DNA of 64,000 bases. It comes from Burhinus oedicnemus. Its lineage: Eukaryota > Chordata > Aves > Charadriiformes > Burhinidae. A program made the position numbers and the translations under genes. The notes beneath the pieces are model-generated. The model did no database searches, was not told the DNA's origin, and saw only the letters and a program-made list of their open reading frames with translations. The stretch spans positions 1,293,090 to 1,357,089 of the forward strand of contig VFFE01007072.1 of NCBI GenBank assembly GCA_008921705.1, in the 5' to 3' direction. Below, in pieces: positions 13,701 to 28,700 of the stretch (the stretch's first letter is position 1; each line of letters begins with the position of its first letter).

Positions 13701-16700
13701 TGTGGAACATACACTTTTGCCATGAAAAAAGTAATGGGCTCCTTATCACTGATATATAAAGTGTATGCAAAAGGCTTTAAAATAAATACTGATCAGAACT
13801 GCAAAAGCCAGCTGGGGGAGATTTTTTTTGGAGATGGAGTTATAGGCAGCTTACCACCCCAATGAATTTGTCCATTTGACATTAATTTCTGCATTCCCCT
13901 CCCCGAACTTCTTCATAATTTATTAACTCTGTGCTCCACAAGCACTTCCTATGCAGGCTACACTTCTTCATCCCAAATATCCGACAGAAATTTACTGATG
14001 ATGCAAAAGAGTCTGCCTTCTAAAATTTCCAGGTGCCAAAGCACACTACAACATTCAGTAGCAATAATTTCTGAAAGAAGATATGTTTAATCTCTACAGT
14101 CTTTGGAACCTTTATATCTCACATTCTCCTTTCAAACAACAAAAAAACCCAACAACCCAAACAAAACCAAACCCAAAACTCACGGGTTTTCATTTATTGA
14201 GCTGGTTTCATTATTTTTCCTTTTTTTTTTTTTCTTTTTTTTTTTCTTTCTTCTACAGTTACTGTTTCATTTATTCTTCTGATAAAATTCATCATGCAAA
14301 TTAAAATTTGAGTTTCCTAGATTTTCCCCATTTTCTATGAGTACAATGGTAAAATACTTACCAGGACATTCTGGATATAAAACATCCAAAGAACTGCTGG
14401 GCCAGGGCCTGTGCTAAGCACCTCCTTGTCAGTGGAGTTTCATCTATAATCATTGCACTGTGTAAGAGATTTGTGCTGGACCCCATAAAAAGGAAATAAC
14501 ACAATATGAGTACCAGCTCCAAAGAAACAAAACAGACACCTTGCTTTAAAAGCCAAATCAAATCAAATAATTCCTTCACTGGTTTTCCAATGAGATAGTA
14601 ACATCTTTTTTTTTTAACATCCTTAACCCAGGCAGATCTCCTGCTATTATAATCTGTCTGTGTAGAGCCAAAGTAGTTTGTTTTAACTGGTGAAACTCTT
14701 CTGGATTCCTGATACCCTATCCCAGCTGAAGAAGAATAAAACATAATCACATTTCTGCACTTAACTTGATCTTAAATATTTCAGGCATGGTGTTTCTAAT
14801 TCAGAAAGAAAACCACTGCCAATTTTTTCTTAAAGAAGATAAAAACCCAACATCTTTATAACAGATAAAATTGGAAATGGTGTTAAAAGCCTGTAATGTC
14901 AACAAAACCCAGCCCTTTCAAACTAGAGAGCTCAAAACTCAGGCTACAAAAACATTAAGAGCTTCAAGTATTTCTCAATAGTCTCGGATCTAGAGCTTCT
15001 AGGCCTGTGGATTTAGAAGGTGTAATTTTCTCAAATACTAACCTGAAAATACTCATGGATGCATAAGCAGCTACTTCAATGTAAGCTTCATCTACAAAAA
15101 CAGTCTTGAAACAGGAGTATGGATAGCGGCAGGTAAGAATCTCCTCATAAAATTCAAACACCTCATGAAGGTATGATGTGGTATGTTTGAGTAATGGGAG
15201 AAGTTGTGGTAAGCAAAAGTGAGTCACCTACAATGAAAGGAAAATTTGGTACAAGACTGACAAATATATTTAAATCCATAAATATCAAGTATATTACACA
15301 TAACTGAAAAAACCCCACCCCACAACACAGCTGTAAACTTAACACAGCTGTAAACTTAACAGAAAAAAGCATTTTCAAGCTGTGATAAAGACTATCATGG
15401 CAGAAAAGTACACCAGGATTGTGTACTTAATTGTGAAAGCAACAATAGAAAATAATTTTCAGCAGGCAATGCACGATAACAATGTCTATAATTTAAACAC
15501 AATGACATTTTTCTTCGACTTTTCAATCCAATGTCTTTTAGAGATAGTATTTCTCCTTTACACAGTAAAGAATTAGCTAGTTTCAAATCAGTCAAGCAGT
15601 GCTACTGTTTATAAGACTCATTACAGCTAAAACAAGTAACCTTTGATATTACTGTTTTTTCCACAAACTTCTGATGCAGCCAATGACGCTGACTTCAGCA
15701 GTGACACAGGAAACAAGTTGAGAATGATATATAACTATAAGTCAGCTCTGTAGAAGTCAAACTCTACAGAAATATATCAGTTAGGGTTTTTCAAGTATGA
15801 ACAACTGATTTTTTTTAATGCCATTATCTTTCACAAGTACGTCCCACCAGTAGAAGTCAACATAATACCATTGCTGAGGACTAAAATTTGATGTTTGCCT
15901 TTGGATCAAGTAAAACATAGCTATTTCCCAGTATTTTCCTATCATGCTTTCAAAAGAAGAATATACAGGCCAGTCTTCACGCTGAACTGGTAACTTAACC
16001 TGCCTGCCAAGTCCATCCTTGCCCAAGCTGAAACTACAGATGTAAATATAAACTGGTGGACTTCAACATTATGGCACCAATCTGTTAAGAATGAAAACTC
16101 AATGTCAAATTTAGTTCAGAAGCCTACTCAATTCTGCAGCAATAATTTTCATCTACTACCAGCAACAGGATGGATTTAAAGCTATTTTGAGAAATATGCT
16201 TTTACCAACTCCAACCAAATTAGCCCCATAAATTCAGGCATAAATGGAACTATTGCTCATTCATAGGCTTTACTTTGCAGATAAATTTAAGTACAGGCAT
16301 TACTAGACATGTTTTATCATATAACTGTACTAATGGAGGTCATATCTAGACATACCCATATTTGACCAATATATGCTGGTTGCAACATAAAAATATAGTT
16401 ACAAATTCTTTACAAAAAAAAATAATGGAGGCCTCTGTGAAGATTATTACCTCATGCATGTATGGATCAACAAGGATTTCAAAAGGCCCTATTGCCAAGG
16501 AGATGTTAGAAGCTGCAGTTGGAATAGTCAGCATGTAATGAAAAGTCTTCTTTCTCATATCGTGGGTGTATACAGTTTCCACCAAATCTCCGTTTGAAAC
16601 GGCCACCATCGCAGCATCTACAGTATACTCAAGTTTCCAGGTACACAACTCAGAATATGAATCAACACAAGGAAACCAAAATCTAGGGAAGTTAGGATTG

Positions 16701-19700
16701 GGGGGGAAAAATGGTTAACAACTACACAACAATTATATACTCTTTTTCACAGATAATTTTTCACTCAAGTTCCAAATTACATTCTTAAATACTTTAAATG
16801 TTGACATACTGACTCCTACTATACATTAATTTTACAAAGCACTACAAGTTTCCTTGCCATTACCTCCTCCTGACCTATAAAGACTAGAAATCCTAATTCC
16901 TAATCATTAGATGCTACTTCACATTGGTAAGCTCCTTTCAATCACAAGTTAAGCTTTAGATTTTTTCAAACTTATAAGAACTCAAAGAAATTATTTGTAT
17001 TTCCTACACCTTGAGATTAAACAGGAAATATAGTCTAACATTCAAAGACAGTTTTCTTACCTTGTAGAATTTTGATAACCACATGAAAAGACATGAGCCC
17101 CTCTTTCTGCCATGCTGCCCTCCATGTTGGGTACCACAAAATGAAGGCCTCCTTTTGGCTGATCCAGAGAAAAGTTTATATGCACCTTCAGGACTTTTAA
17201 CTCTGCAGCACCAAGACCAAAATTGGAGTAAATATACACAACTTAAAAGTTATTCCGGAATAATCATTCAGTTTTGGACTCGTGGTCTTTCAAGATTATG
17301 TGTCTACTTCATTCTCATGGACCTCCAGGTCAACTTAAAAAGCACAGCTCAAAAGCTTACAAAACTGACCTCTTAAGTTTAACTTACAGGATATGAATTT
17401 GTAAGAAACTTTATTAATTAATAAAAACTGCAGCTGGAGTTACATTTCACCTTCCAAATCCCCAACAGTAAAGAATTTTTATACACTGATTGTACCCTAA
17501 CCATGATGTCCTTCATACCTTGCTGAAATAATTTTCTACAAAAATTGCAAGTAACGGGTACATTCTTGTAAGACATGTTATTGTCATTTGCAGTTTCTTA
17601 AAACCTCTTATTATAGTTAAAGCTTTTCCTGTAACTTAAGTGTCTTTGCTTTGGTTTAGTTTCACAGAAATCTCACCTATGAATAGACTGGCAAAAAAAG
17701 AAATTCAAACATATGGTGAAATTTATCCAACAAGTCTCACCATATTTTGGCATTCAAACTTTGAAAAGAAAAATTATACCTGTTGGAATATTTTCCCTTC
17801 TAGGCTTACAAGACAACAGGAACTTAAATAAAAATTAAAGTAAAAAAAGTGTCTTTCCTATCAAGGTGTATCTGACAGCACTGCATTAGTCAGCTTCACC
17901 AAACAGTTGTTATTGTCCTCTCACAGGTCTCACAAATCCATGAGAAAAACTGATAAAGCCATGTAAGAAAACAATACAAGAAACTAATAAAATCCATGTA
18001 AGAAAATAATCAACATTGGAGAGTGATTTATTAAACCAGTTACTTGTTCCAGGATCTAGTATACCAAGTTTATAAAGTAGTCTAATTTTCACTACAAAAT
18101 CAAATTTAAAACAACCATTCTTCAAAGTTAGATGGGAAAAAATTAACACAGCTTTTTTTTTTAAAAAAGATGTATATAGACATATCCTTGTAAATTATTT
18201 TATTTGTTGGATCATGTATATTGTAAGCAGCTTCAAAGTTACAATTTGGCACCCAATATACTCCATTACATGCAATTCCTCATGTATACTTCTGGGCTCA
18301 TGACCACCCAAGAGTTTGTTTGTCAAGAGTGTTAAGAAACCTTGCAACGACTTCTCCATATTACCAAGAAGTGTGAAGGTATTTTTCAGACTTCAATTGA
18401 AAAAACATGGATGAAGAAAAAGGAAACAGTAACAATGATTTCATAAAATAATGTAATGCTACTTCTATTTATTTAAATCTACTGTCTTCGTAAGCAAACT
18501 CGTAGCTAACAACTCTATGGCATCTTAAATTAAGCTTTCAGTATGGTCTCTCTACTTTACCATCAACATGTTTCCACAGCTCCGAGGGAACCTTAATGCA
18601 GAGTTCTCCATTTCCAGCATCTGGGTCCACAGCACTGACTGCGGCAGCATAGGCATTGGAAAAATAGTTGAGATTCCTCCTGTCAGAAATACCCAGTTAA
18701 TTCTTAAAGTACACACTGAACTACAAGAAACAACTTCGGAAATTATATGACTTCTATACTGAATTTCATGGTGCATGTTCAACCAAGTATTTTGTTTTGT
18801 TTTTACAGGAGTGGAGGAAAAAAAGGAGGAATAAAGACTACATTTCAAAAACCAGAACTTAAAATAGGCTCTTACAGAAGTGATCTATGATCAAAAAGAT
18901 TTAAGCAGTAATTATCCCAAATAAATTAAATGAGAAATGCTGTGTTCTTTTCTTCCCAATAGGAGTAATATTTACATTTATTGGAACAGAAATTAAAAAT
19001 TATTTTTTGGAAAATTTTGGATTAAGTTTGTATATTTATTCTAAAGATCTGTCTTGAAGATCTGCCTCCTCATATATTGCAGTTTTGCTTTTATGTTGCT
19101 TTTCTAAATGCAGCAAGATTTTAGCTTGGCAATGGTATTTTTCCACCTCTTAGCCTGATGGATAGGAATAGTTTTATTTTATGCAGTTGTAAATATCACA
19201 TAAAATATTAGATGTTAGAGTTTTGACCTTAATACACAAACACAGAAATATGTATTATAATTTTTAGTCCCCAGAAACAATTTTTTTTAAGGTGTTACCA
19301 TAATTCATTTCTTTAGGACACAGACACAAATTTTTGTAATCAGGTTTGACCTGTTTAAGCTACTATATGTTAGCTGCTAATTGACTGCACATTTCATTCC
19401 AAAGTCATACCATTACTTCAGGTATGACATAGATTAACTGTTTTCCACTGAAATAGGCAGGAACATGAATATGTAGACTGTTAAAGTGGTTATGAGCAGG
19501 ATGCTATCCTTCTTAACATTTAATGTGATTATCTTCAGACACTGGAGGATGACCAGTCGAGTTCAAAAATAACTCTGCTTTTGCATCTTTATGTGATAGC
19601 TTTTATACTTTTCCAAAATGTTTTTTTTTTGAACTGTGTAAAACATGGGAGCAAAACCTTTCTTAATTCTAATCCTCTAGTACACAGAGTTCTTCAAAAG

Positions 19701-22700
19701 CTTGCACAACTCTATACCTGAAGAGAAAGTGTCTGAATTAATTACCACATTTTTTTTCCAGGATTTAGGTAATAAATCCAACCACGGTGGGGGCAAAGCC
19801 ATAATCAAGCATAAAGCTACCATAGAATCATAGAATAGTTTGGGTTGGAAGGGACCTTTAAAGGTCATCTAGTCCAACGCCCCTGCAATGCACAGGGACA
19901 CCTTCCACTAGATAAGGTTGCCCAGAGCCCTGTCCAACCTGACCTTGAACGTTTCCAGGGATGGGGCATCTACCACCTCTCTGGGCAACCTCTGCCAGGG
20001 TTTCACCACCCTCATTGTAAAAAATTTCTTCCTTATACCTAGTCTGAATCTGCCCTCTTTTAGTTTAAAATCATTACCCCTTGTCCTATTGCAACAGGCC
20101 CTGCAAAAAAGTTTGTCCCCATCTTTCTCATAAGCCCCCTTTCAGATACTGAAAGGCTGCAATAAGGTCTCCCTGGAGCCTTCTCTCCTCCAGACTGAAC
20201 AACCCCAACTCTCTCAGCCTGTCCTAATAGCAGAGGTGTTCCATCCCTCTGATCATTCTTGTGGCCCTCCTCTGGACCCGCTCCAACAGGTCCTGTGCTG
20301 AGGGCTCCAGAGCTGGACACAGTACTCCAGGTGGGTTATCCCCAGCATGGATTAGAGGGGCAGAATCCCCTCCCTCAACCTGCTGGCCACACTTCTTTTG
20401 ATGCAGCCCAGGGTACAGTCGGCTTTCTGGGCTGCAAGTGCACATTGTTAGCTCATGTCCACCTGTTCATCCACCAGTACCCCCAAGTCCTTCTCGGCAG
20501 GGCTGCTCTCAGTCACTTCATCCCCCAGCTGGTATTGATACCAGGGGTTTTCCCAACCCAGGTGCAGGATCAGTGCACTACAATGGAGTAAATTAACTTT
20601 TGGCTGCGGACTCCACTCTTCCATGGAATCTGAAGTCCACATAAAGCAGACGTGATGTCATTTCAGGATTTTACTTTCATCTAACCATTCTCTATTCACC
20701 ACCCACAGAGAAAACAGCATTCAACCCAAATTGCAGTACCTTACTTGGAAGAATGAAGGGTAATTAACCATGCCAGCATCATCCTATAAGTCTAGGTATG
20801 TCAAACACCATGCTTATATTCCTAGCCTTCCACATCTAAAAAACTTTGCTAAAACACTGAAATATATAGAGAACATATTTTCATGCAGTTCTTGATTTTT
20901 GGCAATAATAGTGCACAAATTCCCTGGCACCACTACCAAGACTGAGAATGTTAGGAGCAGTAAACTCGTCTACTTTGCTTGGAAGCTTCTGAAAATAGGA
21001 CGTGAATAGTAAATGGGAGCATATGAGCACAGAAACAGGCAAATCCCAAGTTTTAATACATAATAATTTTTTCCTTTTTCATAGCTGAAGTGTACCTAAA
21101 GATAGGATATAATGCCAACAAGCTTTAAAAGCACAACGTTGAATTTGTACACTGGAATATACTATAACTTTGTCTGTGGTTCCAGAACAATTCAAACCAA
21201 CTTAAACTCCAGCTGATGTGCCGTCTCCTAGTCTCAGCCACACATTCCTACTCCCTCACTCATTAAGGAGACTACTGTTCATCTGACCCAGTGGTGATGC
21301 AGCTGAAAGTGCCAAATGGAAAAAAAAAAAAAAAAAAAAAAAAAGGAGGGAGTTTTGGCAGACAGCTTTCAGTTGGTTTAGCTCCCTGACATATCGAGGG
21401 GTCAAAGAAGTGCTACTACTGAGGCACAGGAGATTGTCAATGGGCTCATAACCACCCCAACCAACATTGCTTTAAGTTGTCTTCAAGTGACATCCTAGAA
21501 AGGCAAACAAATACCGTTGGAAAAACTCTTTGAAAAAAGACTAAAAACTGCCTTAGTAATTAAAGAAACTAGCAACAGAAAACAACAGCAATATTTTGTT
21601 AGATTGTAAAATCACAAAGTTATTAATTTTAATCTAAACTGGTTCTGAAGATTCACTATTACTGATAGGGGATCCCTTTCCAATACATTAGTGAGAATTT
21701 GTTCCAAGTTTGAGGATTGTGATGAGCTTGTGGTTACATTTTAAACATCAATGGGTTCATAGACAGGAAAAGGCTATGATTTTATAGCAAGAAAGGTAGA
21801 CTCCGCAGGGCTTAGCATTTTATGGAAAACAGTCTATTCTGATATTTCTATTTTTGTGAAGTGTTCCAATTCAAATGGGTGATTCATTGTAAAAGGAATC
21901 CATTAAAGGCTTAGTACCAAGGATTAATTTTTTCATAGGTTGAACTATTCTCAATAAACTGGATATGGCCATTTTAACAAAAACAGAGCACATGCCAAAA
22001 GTTACAGCCCAAGGAACAAAGATAAATTTTCCTAATGCTAAGGGTATATTGACAATGAAAAAGCAATATGCATTCATGTGTTTTCCTAGTAGAGATACAT
22101 TTTATTATCAGAATTCACCCAAAACACTGTTAATTACGGCCCAAGTGTAACTTGTTGACTGACTGGAAACGAGTGAGCCTGCAGAGACTTATTTTTTAAA
22201 GCTACTCATTGACTCCAAATACCTCCATGTCAACTTTCTATAGCATCTCTCACTACTAGCTGCAGTGGTGCTACTTAACTGCTACATAGCCCAAACATAA
22301 GTCTACAAACCACCTTCTTCTTACAGTACTTAGCACCAACTTGGCAAAATAAGGTCTTTGACCCACATGTAATTCATTACTCTTCATTACCTGGAGTTCA
22401 TTTACTATTTTACTTTGCTTCCCAGACACAATTACCACTTGGTTTTGGAGTCCAATCCCAAAAATATATGATACAGCATATATTATATATAGCATATTTT
22501 TATACATATATAAAATATGTACACATATAGGTAATTTATTATTAAGGCTATGATTTGAATCTTTGGCACACCTAATTTTCATTCTTGCCCAAGGTTAAGA
22601 GTTTTGCCATCTCTGTCTTCAAAAGTTCTCTACACCTCCGTTAATTCATAACAAAGTCTATCATGAATTTACAACTAGATAAGCACTACACCAGTGGAAA

Positions 22701-25700
22701 TTAAGGCTATTTATTGCAGCAAACAACACAAGCTCAATCCATCAGTAATTTTTCTATTTCATGCATAGGCTAAAGGCTTTATCACTGACTTCTCAGAAGA
22801 CAGAATATTGCAAGACACACCCTGAAGGCTACTACACTGCTCTCTCTCACAGCTTACTGCTGCTTGTAACTAAAGCAATGGTGAAGTTGAAGAATATCAA
22901 AACATCTTCATATTTTTAATGTTTAAAAACTACAGGCTTCAAGTTAAAAAAAAAAAAAAAAGATGAACTAGTGAATGAACAGGTATATGCTGCCGAAGAT
23001 TAAAGTTACGCTGAATAGAGTACCTATGCACAGGAAAGCATTATGTGCACATTAGCTAGCTATACAAAACTTATCTTCCTTTACACAGAGGTAATTATAA
23101 AATGCAATAGCTTCTCAACCCTGCACCATAGTTATCACACAAACATGTGAAGCACATAACCAAGCACCAGCAGGATCATCACAAACTTCACTTATCACAG
23201 ATCAAACCACTGCATCAAAACTCGAAACTTTTGCTGCAGCTATTTGACGGTTTACAGTGTTACCTGTAGGATTAAGAGAACAGAGATCTCTGTTGCCCGT
23301 TTTAACGTAAAAGGGGCTGAGATACAAGCAGTTGTCTCATTAGCCAGAACACACACTGTAAGATTTCTGCATGCTATAGTGCAGAAAAATAAATCTCACT
23401 TTGTTTATATTGACAGAATCAAGAAAGCAAAAATTTACAAGGACAAGAGGGAAGATGAGGAGGACAGAGGTGGCTGTAACACTCAACAGCAGCAGCCCTA
23501 AGACAAAACCCAAACAGACATTCTCCAACACTATTTGCAGTCTTCACAAGACTTCAAACTCTTCCTTAAAAGTATGAGCAAAATGGGATTCTCTGCCACC
23601 TTGTGTACACATGGTAAAACTATGTGAATTGTTTTATAGCTTACAGCACTGTTCAGAAGTTTGCTCAGTCAGGGTGGAAGGGACTGCACTATCTAAGTTC
23701 ATCCATATATTCCCACATGAAAAAGCTATGATGTCCTGAAGCCTCAGGAGGAAATTACAAGATGGAAGACCAACTTTATTTCTAGATAAAATTTTAAAAG
23801 TTCTTTCAGTTGTCATCTGAAATTATGGTTTCAGACTGACAGATAAACTGGCAATGGCAACAAAGCTGAAAATATATTTAGTGCACTAATTAAAGGTTTC
23901 TAACATTTCCTACAAAATTCACCAATTTTTCATTACCTTTTTCGTGAGGGTTTTTTTTTTTTTCATTCAGCAGAAGTGACAATATACAAGACAAAAAAAA
24001 TTGCAACCTTCTGCAATGCTGAAAATGTGAAATGACAGAGATCTTTGCATCAATAGATGATAAAACCCAAAAGTATTACTTGAACTGAAAACAAGTTGAA
24101 TGTTTAAATTCAGAACACAGAGAGCTGACCTGACAGAAGATCTCACTCAAGAAGTAGCAGAGAACATCACGGTGAGACAGAAACAATTTCAGCTGGCACT
24201 GCTTGTATTTCATAAAGCTCTCTTTAATCTTGACTTTCTCAACCCTGTTTTAACTATGTTTTCTTGTATGCCAAAATTTGCACAATATAAACTATTAACC
24301 TCATCACTTCATTTGACCTTCACCTGATATTAGCAAACATCACCTCTCCAGTCACAGACGCAGTAACAAGTCTTCCCAAAGAAATAATTATAGTGTTTTT
24401 AAATACAGAATTTTCACTTTTTAATTGAATTCTGTTGCTAAGGCAGTAAGAAGTCATCACAGTACTCTAACTTTGATAAGAAAGGTAGGGAAGACTCCAT
24501 TAAATTAACAACTTTTTCTACATACTTTATGTATTCTTTCAGAAATCAACATTTAAGAAAACGAAAAGCATCATCAAAAGCAAGAAAATGTTTGTATATA
24601 AAACCTTAAAACTTGAACTTCTTTATTTGCTACACACCACAGGAAAGAGTAAAGACATAAACCAAGTTATTTTAAATAAACACATTGCCAAGAGCCATCT
24701 TTATTTCACATTTACTAGTTCTAGTTAGACTACTGAAGAAAACCGTGCAAAAGATAACTATCCCTGTAACATTAGAAAGAAGACCTGATGACTAATCTGT
24801 GTCCTGTTCAAAATAATTGATATACCAAGTTCAGCTGCAAGGGTACAAAGGACATCATCACTAAACTTGCCATAACAAACGAGAACTTGGAAGAGGTAAC
24901 CAGATGATTAGATATAAAGAGACTACTACAAATCACTACCGTTTCTAGAAGCAGTTCTTTGTAGAGAAGGGCAGAGAAAACCCACAGGCGATTTATTTTC
25001 TTGTTTTAGGTACTAATTCTAGAGTTTTTAGATTTCTAGCATTTCTGTTTGTAATCCGGCCTCAAGAGCAGAGATGCTGTATTTAATCAAAACTTAGCTA
25101 CCATCATGCTCAATACCCAATTGTGACCAGATATTGCAATGGAAAAAATACATATCTCACCTAATACTTTGTAACCCATGTAAGCCTTTGACTTTTGAGA
25201 TACAGAAAAGAGGCATACTAGTTTTTCCTTAGGAATATTTGATGAACTCATGATCGTAACTATGAATAACATAGGAGTTATAAAATACAGAGCTTTTTAT
25301 TAAGTTTGAATAGCAATGTGAAAACCTGCAGCAGTGAAAACCACAGGCCACTGTAGCCCTGTGTGAGACAGTATGTCACTTTGCATGCATTGTCCTCAAA
25401 TTTTGTTCACTGCTCTTAAACAGGACAATATGAAAAAAAGGATGATGTTCCACTATATCATTAGGACACTAAACAAAGAAACTCACTTTCTGCACAAAAT
25501 GATAGAATTATCTCTCCTGATTCCTCTCTTAACACAACAGAGTGCTCATCCTGATCATTTTAAATGCTGCTCCTTTATCACGTCTTCCGTCAGTTAGTCA
25601 GGATTCTGTTATTAAAGAATCACAGACTGGTTGATGTTGGAAGGGACCTCTGGAGGTCATCCGGTCCAACCCCTCTGCTCAAGCAGGGCCACCTAGAGCC

Positions 25701-28700
25701 AGTTGCCCAGAAGCATGTCCAGATGGCTTTTGAATATCTCCAAGGAAGGAGACTCCACAACCTCTCTGGGCAAATTGTCTCAGTGCTCAGTCACACTCAC
25801 AGTAAAAAAATGTTTCCTGATGCTCAGAGGGAACCTCCTGTGTTTCAGTCTGTGCCCATTGCCTCTGGTTCTGTCAGTGGACACAAGTTAAAATACATGA
25901 AATTCCACCTGAACACAAGAAAATGCTTTTCTGCTGTGAGGGTCAGCAAACACTGGAGCAGGCTGCCCAGAGCGATTGCAGAGTTTCCACTGTTGGAGCT
26001 ACTCAAAATCCAACTGAACACAGCCGTGTGCAACCTGCTCTAGCTGACCCTGCTTAAGCAGGGGGGTTGGCCCAGGTATTCTCAATAGATCCTTTCCAAC
26101 CTAAAGGACTCTGTGATTTCATATCAGCCACTGTTAAACATGTATAGCACTTTCACTAAAAGTTCTTTAACAATTCAGCAAACTCTAAATTCAACTAAGC
26201 GAGCCAAAAGAAGGTATGAGAACATGAACATAAGTTTCAGTAAAATCAAAAGAGAATACTTAGTGAAAACATTTGCCCACGGTGCTTCTCTTACTGAAAA
26301 ACAAACAGATATGAGATTTTTACCAAAGCCTCTTCCCGTATCATTTCCCCAAAACATGTGGGAAGTTGCATGTTTTTAAACTTGCTGTTCAGTATCAGAG
26401 GGTGCAAAAATTTGAAACTTCTCCTTTCAAATTTCAAAGTGAGTTTAGATAATATTCTAGGACTTATACCCTCATCTATGATGCTAATAAATAATGAAAG
26501 TTTGATTCCTTAGGAAAGACCGAAAGGTTTACTTTCTAGCTCTTCAGAACAACTAAAATCTCACCAGTGAGAATTCTGACCAAGCAATAGCAACAACAAC
26601 AAAAAAAAGATCAAGTCACAAAACAGACAGGAATTACAGAATTAATAGACTCCAGTGGTTCAGTATCAGGACTCAAACAAAATTTTAGAACTCTGATGTC
26701 CAATTCAGTGTCCTATATAAATGAACATGGTGTTTGCAAAGTGAATTACTGAAACTCTTGCATAAGTGATGAATAAAGGAATACAGAGTGTCTGCCCTAA
26801 TTAAAGAGTTGAAATCCGAGGATGTGTGACTTAGGATAAAAACTAGCACTTGAATCTCAGTAACGGAACAACGAAAGTTCTCTTTAATACTCTAGTTTTC
26901 AGAAAACAGTCAGAGAAGCCAGGTTTAACTTGAAAACTGAGATGGGCTAAGAAACATCTCAAAGGCTCTAGTCATCAAGGCAATGGGTAGGCAACCTCTA
27001 ACAGATCTAGCTACATCATTTGAGAATGCCACTGTTCTTGCAAATCTAACTAGCAGGACTGTATGAACTCTCTGCAGTTTGCTTCAGAATAAGTCTAGCT
27101 AGTTCCTATCTGCCTTCATCAGCTATATGAGTTAACCAAGGTGATACCACTTCTGAAGCTGCTTACTGAGCCCTCTCCATCTTTTCAGCTAGCAAATCTC
27201 TCAGAGCACTCACTGTCCAAGGGGATACAACAAGTGAAGGACAGTAATAAGCATCTTCATTTAGTAGTCGAATAGTTAACCTGATTTGCCTTATTCCTAT
27301 TATTTGTTTTAAAGTAATAAGCTGATTATATATAAGGCTATCTAGACATATTTAATAAAATCAGAAGCAATTCTTAAATCTTATTAGGAAAATGGGAAAT
27401 ATTCCCAAGAACTTTGATACCATATGAATATTCTTAGGTTTAAAAAAAGAACGAACAAAAATGATCATCCAATCTGACATTACACATCATCAAAATCAGG
27501 ACAGTTTTTGCTGGACAATTATCAGAACATGATAGTTTTGGTCTACATAATACTATACTAATGCAACCAAACTGATCTAACCAACTATGCTGGAGTAAAA
27601 AATAAACAAAAAAGAAACCACAAGAAAACCCACAAAACTCAAAACTAAGGGCAATCCTCTCAAATGGAACTCTCATATGAATGTAGCTGCACCACTGTAA
27701 AATGTTCTCTACAAGAATATAAACAAAATGCTATTGCCACAATAATGTAATAAAATTTTCTTCAAATAAATTGCACTAACAGTTAGGCACAGATAAACCT
27801 CAAGACCATAAAAGATAAAACAGTTTAGCCAAAGATATGTTCTTACCAGGGAAAAAACCATGAGGACAGTTTCCTAAAGCATGGAGGATACTACTGGCAT
27901 CCACCGCTTTTGCCCCCATAAAGTACTTTTTAAAAAGTTTCTGATGCATTTACAAAACAATACAAAGAAACGTTAGTAAAAGAAATTCTAAAGAAGAATA
28001 CCGTAAGAGTAAAAATTATTGCCAAAAGTTACCATCGGGAAATCACTAGGTAAAACTTGCCAGTACAATAAAATATGTCATGCTTAACAGCAGCAGAAGA
28101 CACGACATCTGCAGAGTTTTAAACACATCACTTACTGCTTTGACTCATGGTGACAAACCTCCAGCGTTGGATCGTTATAGATGAAAGCTGCTTCTAAATC
28201 GTTGACTCTTACTCTGTAAATCCGGCACTGTTTACTGTTCAGTTTGATTCTATTCAGGTTTGCAACTGTGGGAAATATTGTCAGCTCCACATAACCCTAT
28301 GAAAACACAGATCAAAACCTTCTATAAAATCTTTACCAACTCACAAAGTAGAGATATATATAAAAAAATTCTTATTAATGCATTTCAAAGCAAAATCATA
28401 GGTAAAAGAAATGTTAATTTTTCATGTAAGAAGGAAATCGATTTGCCCTTTTAGATGTTACATTTTCTTTCATATCATTTAACAGGTGAAATAAAACAGC
28501 TGTGAAATAAACCAAACCAAAATGAAAAACTTGAACATGACTGGCAATCATGCTTGTTTTACTGGAAATGATCTGCCGCTACTGACTAGATTTCAAGTTA
28601 CTAGTACCACTATGTTTTAGGTTTTGGTATCCAAGCTTGAGACTATGATTTTTAAAACCTAAGCAGATTCCATTTAGGCAGATATCTAAATTCACAAAAA

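Larger units (their letters stand above)
18680..28135 (-). other. TAF2 intron 3 (longest)
   Basis: 9.46 kb intron containing three CR1 pieces (19821-20580, 25616-25885, 25886-26119) and a poly(A) run at 21320. The rest is AT-rich with nothing recognised. Confidence 0.85.

Noticed and set aside
20060..20642. Several open frames of 64-110 codons on both strands
   Set aside because: All lie in the CR1 3' UTR and tail fragment.
25564..26043. 159-codon open frame
   Set aside because: It runs across both arms of the head-to-head CR1 pair and is entirely repeat-derived.
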